Origin: Desulfuromonadaceae bacterium
GTDB taxonomy: Bacteria; Desulfobacterota; Desulfuromonadia; Desulfuromonadales; Geopsychrobacteraceae
Length of the DNA stretch: 11,447 bases
Direction of reading: 5' to 3'
Assembly (NCBI GenBank): GCA_013138655.1
Contig: WTCI01000092.1
Location: 1-11,447, forward strand
Under the pieces are notes generated by a model, which saw nothing but the letters and a program-made list of their open reading frames with translations, ran no database searches and had not been told where the DNA came from. Numbering within the stretch: position 1 is the stretch's first letter; every line of letters starts with the position of its first letter. Made by a program: the position numbers and the translations under genes. This document shows positions 7,886 to 11,447 of the stretch, one piece after another.

Positions 7886-8829
7886 CAGCCTTGCTCCTGC
7901 CGTAATGCCCCACCGATTGCCAGCAGGTGCCGATTAAGATCAAGCTGTTCAGCCACCTCAGGGAGATCCATAACATCTGCAAGACTGAAAGGTTCGACAG
8001 ATGTCGACAGGTAATCGTTTAAATAGGTCGTGACAGCCGGGATTTCCCTCTGCGTCTGCGCAACCAGCAAGCGCGAAACCATCGGCAAGTGAAAGGTACT
8101 CTCGCAATAATCAAAGGTTCTCTGAATTTCCAGAACAATGGCATCAAGCTGTTCGATCAGCATTTCGTAGCTGCCATCCGCATGCGGGATAAGATCGTCC
8201 ATCCCGACGCCAAGGTAACGGGTTAAATACTGAATTCCATCCCTGACGACAGTCAGCATCCCCCCCTGTTCCTGAAGGTACAGAATAGCCGTCCCACGCT
8301 CATCTTGCTGAAACAATTCGGCCAGATTCCGCAAGGCGAACTCCGGGACATCAATCGCTGCGGGTCTTAAATCAGCCTGCTGGAGAGATTCGACCCTTTC
8401 CCGCAACATTGTTTTTCTGGCAGCAACAACGTAAGTAAGAGGTTTCTTGTCACTGCCGAATGGGCTGACCGAAAAAATATCAACCACCGCTTCGGCAACC
8501 GGGAAATCGAGCAGCTCACGGATTTGCCACCGCGCCGCCTCGCGACGCTCTTCGATGGGCAGATCAGCTAACTCAAGCTGCATAAGTTGATAGACATTCG
8601 GGGTCAAAACAGAAACCGCGCTGGCTTCCTGAAAAGGTTGCTGACGAGCCAGTGTTCTGATCGCATCAACCTGCCCAGACTCGGAAGATACGGGTTCCCA
8701 GACAGCTGACAACAAAATCGGACGCCCCTCTTTTCCGCGACGAACACAGACCAGGCTGCTCCCTGTTGCCATCTGGCAAAGCCCGACAAGACGTCCATCT
8801 CTCTTGTTTTTCTTGCCAAAGAAGCCCAA
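7885..8829 (-). CDS. pilM: PilM/MshI-like actin-fold cytoplasmic protein
   Basis: A 314-residue soluble protein starting at TTG (8829-8827) four bases after a perfect GGAGG; no in-frame ATG or GTG lies just upstream, and the basic start MGFFGKKNKRDGRLVGL fits the MshI/PilM family. Recognisable family segments are QLMQLELADLPIEERREAAR followed by WQIRELLDFP (81-110), YVVAARKTM (133-141), PAAIDVPEFALRNL (156-169) and the C-terminal LLAIGGALR (302-310). Family members have an actin/FtsA-like fold and recruit PilN at the membrane. The first phosphate loop is degenerate: where type IVa PilM has a DIGSSSVK-like motif this one has CQMATGSSLV, as in MshI-type relatives, so ATP binding is uncertain. 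It is the first gene of the pilus operon. Confidence 0.87.
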   Translation of the reverse strand: MGFFGKKNKRDGRLVGLCQMATGSSLVCVRRGKEGRPILLSAVWEPVSSESGQVDAIRTLARQQPFQEASAVSVLTPNVYQLMQLELADLPIEERREAARWQIRELLDFPVAEAVVDIFSVSPFGSDKKPLTYVVAARKTMLRERVESLQQADLRPAAIDVPEFALRNLAELFQQDERGTAILYLQEQGGMLTVVRDGIQYLTRYLGVGMDDLIPHADGSYEMLIEQLDAIVLEIQRTFDYCESTFHLPMVSRLLVAQTQREIPAVTTYLNDYLSTSVEPFSLADVMDLPEVAEQLDLNRHLLAIGGALRQEQG

Positions 8830-8843
8830 TTTACCTCCAATAA
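8830..8843 (-). promoter_or_regulatory. Strong ribosome binding site deciding a TTG start
   Basis: On the minus strand the sequence reads ATTGGAGGTAAATTGGGC. The GGAGG core sits four bases before a TTG in the frame of the pilM-like protein. The next in-frame ATG would remove 19 residues including the conserved basic start, so TTG is preferred. Confidence 0.75.
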
Positions 8844-8910
8844 AAATTGAATTCTTTTGTATTTGCTAATATTACACGAAATTTAACTTTAATATAGCTT
8901 AATAATCAAT
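8840..8910 (-). promoter_or_regulatory. AT-rich leader and candidate promoter of the pilus operon
   Basis: Between the terminator and the pilM-like gene lies a stretch far richer in A and T than its surroundings. On the minus strand TTGATT (8909-8904) is followed after 17 bases by TTAAAT (8886-8881), each a 4/6 match to sigma-70 boxes. A second possible -10 (TGTAATAT) lies a little further downstream. No GG-N10-GC type sigma-54 site was seen. A promoter here is required if the terminator works, but the exact boxes are uncertain. Confidence 0.35.
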
Positions 8911-8938
8911 AAAAAAGGGCGGCATCAAGCCACCCCTT
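8911..8938 (-). terminator. Intrinsic terminator after xerC
   Basis: On the minus strand AAGGGGTGGC, a TTGAT loop and GCCGCCCTTTTTT form a ten-pair stem with two G-U wobbles followed by a run of six U. The two wobbles become mismatches on the plus strand, and the T run is only on the minus side, so it acts leftward. It would end the xerC transcript about 140 bases past the stop codon and insulate the pilus operon. Confidence 0.85.
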
Positions 8939-9078
8939 CTCAGTCAAAACTTCCAACCATCCCATAACGACAGTTTTTTATCCCTGCAACATTATCCGTT
9001 TCCCCGGCAAGCCGTACCAGTGAGCGTGCTGATTGACGCCGAGATCACGGGGAAAATCCGCTTCCGGATGAAAAACGG

Positions 9079-9981
9079 TTATTTTTTCTTGCTGCGTGGA
9101 TGAGCTCGGTCATAAACCTCAGCCAGATGGGTAAAACTGACCCTGGTGTATCTTTGGGTGGTTGAAAGTGAGGCGTGTCCGAGCAGCTCCTGAATCACCC
9201 GTAGATCAGCCCCGGCGTCAAGCAGGTGGGTGGCAAATGAATGACGCAGAGCATGTGGGGTAACATCTGTCGGCAGATTGAACTGGAGCAGACGGTTTTT
9301 CAGGTTGCGCTGAATGCTGCGGGGTGTCAGGCGACCGCCACGCTGATTCAAGAACAGAGGATCAGCAACACACGTCTGGTGCCGCTCGTCGAGATAGGCC
9401 TGTAACGCGGTTCGAGCTTTCCTCCCGATCGGCAGCAGCCGTTCCTTGCCCCCCTTTCCAAAAACCCGGACACTCCCCTCTGAAAGATCAATTGAACCGA
9501 TATCCAGGCTGGTCAACTCACTGACCCGCAAACCACAGGAGTAGACTAATTCAAAAATGGCCAGATCGCGCAACACCAACAGTCGTTGCCCGGACGCAGG
9601 CTGATCGAGCAAATGTCCAACCTGTTCGGCACTGAGAACTTTCGGCAGATACTGCTCACGCCGCGGTGTTGACAAACCATCGGCCGGGGAGATCTTCAGC
9701 AACCCCTCACGGACCAGAAAACGAAAAAAAACTCTCAGGGCAGAAAGCTTACGAGCAACACTTGTCCGGCCACAACTTTTATGCAGTTGAGCCAAGTAGC
9801 GCCTGAGTTGCAATAAATCAATTTTTTCGAGCCAGTCAGATGCCGGGCCGCAACAAACATCCTGAGAACTTAAAAATTCGCAAAACTGACGCAAATCACG
9901 CAGGTATGCTTCTACCGTGCGCGGCGAAAGATTACGTTCAACCGACAAATGCCGTTCAAAACGCTTTAACAGCTGTTCCAC
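9079..9981 (-). CDS. xerC: Site-specific tyrosine recombinase XerC
   Basis: A 300-residue recombinase that, with XerD, should resolve chromosome dimers at dif. The N-terminal SAM-like DNA-binding domain (about 1-90) contains ERNLSPRTVEAYLRDLRQF. The catalytic domain shows all six key residues: R152 (GLRVSEL), K176 (FGKGGKER), H243 and R246 (TPHALRHSFATHLLDAG), H269 (ELLGHASLSTTQ) and the nucleophile Y278 (RYTR). The end VYDRAHPRSKKK matches XerC better than XerD, whose tail is shorter. Length is normal. Translation starts at GTG (9981-9979) behind GGGGG. It is transcribed in the same direction as the pilus operon but separated from it by a terminator. No integration module, cassette array or att repeats accompany it, so a phage or integron integrase is unlikely. 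Confidence 0.93.
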   Translation of the reverse strand: MEQLLKRFERHLSVERNLSPRTVEAYLRDLRQFCEFLSSQDVCCGPASDWLEKIDLLQLRRYLAQLHKSCGRTSVARKLSALRVFFRFLVREGLLKISPADGLSTPRREQYLPKVLSAEQVGHLLDQPASGQRLLVLRDLAIFELVYSCGLRVSELTSLDIGSIDLSEGSVRVFGKGGKERLLPIGRKARTALQAYLDERHQTCVADPLFLNQRGGRLTPRSIQRNLKNRLLQFNLPTDVTPHALRHSFATHLLDAGADLRVIQELLGHASLSTTQRYTRVSFTHLAEVYDRAHPRSKKK

Positions 9982-10050
9982 GATCCCCCACTCTGATTTT
10001 TTAATACATTAGGAGGCTGTCCGAGAATACAAGAACCTACTGCGGATTGA

Positions 10051-10079
10051 TTGACGCTCAAGGATGCTCATGGCATACT
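10051..10079 (+). promoter_or_regulatory. Candidate sigma-70 promoter for the hydrolase-yjbQ operon
   Basis: TTGACG at 10051-10056 (5/6 match) and CATACT at 10074-10079 (4/6 match) are separated by exactly 17 bases. Transcription would begin near 10086, leaving a leader of about 95 bases before the ATG at 10182. No experimental support; judged from spacing and match only. Confidence 0.42.
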
Positions 10080-10080
10080 C

Positions 10081-10123
10081 ATTTTCAGAAAATCGATGCA
10101 ATCGAAAGCTGACAACAGCTTTC
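10081..10123. repeat. Three abutting inverted repeats in the hydrolase leader
   Basis: Three palindromes follow one another directly after the candidate -10 box: ATTTTC-A-GAAAAT (10081-10093), TCGAT-GCA-ATCGA (10093-10105), and GAAAGCTG-ACAA-CAGCTTTC (10104-10123). The last is a perfect eight-pair stem with a four-base loop, followed by CTTTTAT. It could fold in the RNA as a weak attenuator or stabilising hairpin, while the first two look like protein-binding sites. Function is unknown. Confidence 0.6.
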
Positions 10124-10181
10124 CTTTTATCATCCCGAATTCAACCTTTGTGAAGATACATTTCACGAGAGAGTTCCTGTT

Positions 10182-11027
10182 ATGTGGAGCATCTGGCTGA
10201 CTCTGTTTCTGGTCATGTTTACCCTCTTCCTGGCTCTCAATCTGCTGGTTGTTATCCTGAGTTATAGCATGTGCTGGTACGAATATGCCAACTCGGCCCC
10301 CCAGCTTATGGAGCGACGCTTCAGTAGCCGGTCACTCAGGATGGTTCTGTCGCTTATCGCCCAGGAAACATTTTTTAACGTCCTCACCCTGCTGGTGATT
10401 CCATTCGGCCTGATCAATCCGCGCCGCCACCCCCGACAGCGGGGAGAAACACCCATTTTGTTGTTGCACGGCCTCTTCAACAACCGGGCCAGCTGGTTCT
10501 GGTTTAAACGTTTCCTGCGCAAAGAAGGGTTCAACAATATCGCCACCATCAATCTCTCTTCCTGGCACAATGAAGAGGTTCTGACTGAGTTGGTGGCCAA
10601 AAAAGTTGATGAACTACGTCATCGTCTCGGCGTCAACAAGGTCCACTTGGTCAGTCATTCAATGGGTGGAATCATTGCCCGCAATTTCATCCAGTTACGC
10701 GGTGGTGCCGGCAAAGTCGACCGCTGTATCTGTCTCGGTTCACCCCACTTCGGATCCAAGCTGACACCCTTTACGCTGGCCCCCCTCGGCAATGTCTTGA
10801 TTCCCGGCTCCCAATTTCTGCAAAGGCTGACGGCGGCCCCGGCACCGACAGGTGTGCGGACAACCAACATCTATACCACCAAAGACAACATGATCCTGCC
10901 GAATGCTAACACCCGTCTCCCCTGGGGTGAGGCTGTTGAGCTGGATGGCATGGGGCACACCGGACTGATCTACCGCCAGGCAGCATTAAGAGCGGTCAGC
11001 ACAGCGTTGAAAAAGGTGGCTGAATGA
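10182..11027 (+). CDS. Membrane-anchored alpha/beta-hydrolase, lipase-like
   Basis: A 281-residue protein with two hydrophobic segments at the N-terminus (about 4-27 and 55-78), then an alpha/beta-hydrolase domain from about residue 90. The oxyanion motif LLLHGLFNN (93-101), nucleophile elbow SHSMGG (S160), acid in YTTKDNMILP (D235) and final His in GMGHTGLIY (H259) form a complete catalytic triad. GSPHFGS after the second strand set is typical of class 2 bacterial lipases/EstA-like triacylglycerol lipases and thioesterase-like relatives. The substrate cannot be read; an acyl ester at the membrane is likely. A loose purine-rich site (GAGAGAG) precedes the ATG. The stop overlaps the next gene in ATGA, so the two are co-translated. 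Which side of the membrane carries the enzyme domain is unclear; with two segments both ends would be on the same side. Confidence 0.85.
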   Translation: MWSIWLTLFLVMFTLFLALNLLVVILSYSMCWYEYANSAPQLMERRFSSRSLRMVLSLIAQETFFNVLTLLVIPFGLINPRRHPRQRGETPILLLHGLFNNRASWFWFKRFLRKEGFNNIATINLSSWHNEEVLTELVAKKVDELRHRLGVNKVHLVSHSMGGIIARNFIQLRGGAGKVDRCICLGSPHFGSKLTPFTLAPLGNVLIPGSQFLQRLTAAPAPTGVRTTNIYTTKDNMILPNANTRLPWGEAVELDGMGHTGLIYRQAALRAVSTALKKVAE

Positions 11028-11422
11028 TCCACGAGTTAAGCGTTGCAACTGAGCTGCGTATTCAATTGCTTGAGATCACCCGAGAAATAAATCAAATCGT
11101 CAGCAGTTCCGGCATCAAAGAAGGTCTGGCCATCCTCTTTGTCCCCCACACCACTGCCGCAGTGACGATCAATGAGAATGCCGACCCCGACGTCGCCACC
11201 GACATGGTAGCAGGTCTGAATAGGTTGGTCCCGCAAGAGAACAACTACCGCCACTTGGAAGGGAACAGTGCTGCCCATATCAAGAGCAGCCTGATCGGAA
11301 CCAGCGAGCAGCTCATCATCCGCAATGGCAAACTACTGCTCGGCACCTGGCAGGGCATCTATTTCTGTGAATTTGACGGCCCCCGCACCCGCAAACTTCA
11401 GATCAAACTGATCGAAGGCTGA
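11024..11422 (+). CDS. YjbQ/UPF0047 family protein
   Basis: A compact 132-residue protein with all hallmarks of the YjbQ (COG0432) family: PHTTAAVTINENADPDV (41-57), HLEGNSAAHIKSSLIG (77-92) and LGTWQGIYFCEFDGPRTRK (106-124). The conserved H42, H77, N81, H85, E116 and D118 group into what is thought to be a metal or phosphate-binding pocket. Some family members have been reported to have thiamin phosphate synthase activity, but the cellular role is not settled. Full length, cytoplasmic, no signal. The ATG overlaps the hydrolase stop, and its own stop overlaps a further ATG. The fold and family are certain; the function in this organism is not. Confidence 0.93.
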   Translation: MIHELSVATELRIQLLEITREINQIVSSSGIKEGLAILFVPHTTAAVTINENADPDVATDMVAGLNRLVPQENNYRHLEGNSAAHIKSSLIGTSEQLIIRNGKLLLGTWQGIYFCEFDGPRTRKLQIKLIEG

Positions 11423-11447
11423 TGTCCATTTCCTCCTCCGGAAACAA
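11422..11447 (+). CDS. Possible start of a third gene in the hydrolase operon (cut by window edge)
   Basis: An ATG at 11422-11424 overlaps the yjbQ stop in TGATG and reads MSISSSGN to the end of the window, with GAAGG just upstream. The arrangement repeats the coupling seen between the two genes before it, which favours a real start. With only eight codons the product cannot be identified. Confidence 0.4.

Larger units (their letters stand above)
9982..10181. other. Divergent intergenic region between xerC and the hydrolase gene
   Basis: This 200-base spacer must hold promoters in both directions. The xerC side has a weak leftward candidate (TTGTAT, 18 bases, TGTATT). The rightward side has a better promoter and a set of inverted repeats, listed separately. 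The stretch GGCTGTCCGAGAATAC (from about 10015) resembles the terminal sequence of some insertion elements, but no transposase or target duplication is visible. No coding sequence is supported here. Confidence 0.6.

Noticed and set aside
391..8829. Classical type II secretion operon (gspC-M)
   Set aside because: The order with PilM/N/O/P-like genes before the secretin, the MshM and MshN genes after it, and the MshEN-type ATPase fit MSHA pili better; a T2SS-like substrate cannot be fully excluded without the pilin genes.
8906..8965. 19-codon leftward frame starting MGWLEVLTEKGW that runs through the terminator, resembling an attenuator leader peptide
   Set aside because: No Shine-Dalgarno precedes it, the terminator clearly belongs to xerC by position, and the pilus genes are not amino-acid biosynthetic.
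9079..9981. Tyrosine recombinase as a phage, island or integron integrase
   Set aside because: Length, catalytic motifs and the C-terminal AHPR tail match housekeeping XerC, and no att sites, tRNA or cargo genes are present.

Overview
The window fits a Gram-negative bacterium of roughly balanced G+C, most likely Desulfuromonadota (Geobacter/Desulfuromonas/Pelobacter relatives). This rests on the general look of the proteins and the gene order, not on a database search. There are no RNA genes, complete mobile elements or CRISPR arrays.

Positions 1-8829 (minus strand) hold one long, tightly packed operon for the envelope-spanning machine of an MSHA-type type IV pilus (or a close relative on the type II secretion side). 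In transcription order it reads: PilM/MshI-like actin-fold protein, PilN-like, PilO/MshJ-like, PilP/MshK-like, MshL-type lipoprotein secretin, MshM/ExeA-type AAA+ ATPase, MshN-like TPR protein, MshE assembly ATPase, and the start of the MshG/GspF platform protein, which runs off the left edge. This is the mshI-J-K-L-M-N-E-G order of the Vibrio MSHA locus. Most junctions overlap (ATGA, TGATG), so the subunits are probably translationally coupled. Pilin and prepilin genes are not in the window and would be expected beyond the left edge. MshE begins with two tandem RLG-type motifs of the c-di-GMP-binding MshEN domain, so second-messenger control of pilus extension is likely.

Positions 8830-9078 separate this operon from xerC (9079-9981, minus). 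The spacer holds a convincing intrinsic terminator for xerC at 8911-8938 and then an AT-rich stretch that probably carries the pilus-operon promoter. The operon begins at a TTG codon behind a strong GGAGG. Next to the xerC stop is an open -1 frame of 34 further codons with protein-like composition, noted as a curiosity.

Positions 9982-10181 are a divergent spacer. It holds a plausible sigma-70 promoter for the rightward genes followed by three abutting inverted repeats in the leader.

Positions 10182-11447 (plus strand) hold a membrane-anchored alpha/beta-hydrolase (lipase-like, Ser-Asp-His triad visible) coupled by ATGA to a YjbQ/UPF0047 family protein. A possible third gene starts at 11422 through TGATG and leaves the window.

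The main biology is a complete inner-membrane/outer-membrane pilus scaffold. MshL makes the outer-membrane channel. PilM-N-O-P-like proteins form the alignment complex. MshM and MshN are accessory factors probably linked to peptidoglycan or secretin assembly. MshE and MshG drive pilin polymerisation. I saw no clearly undescribed system; the most novel leads are the accessory details listed under findings.
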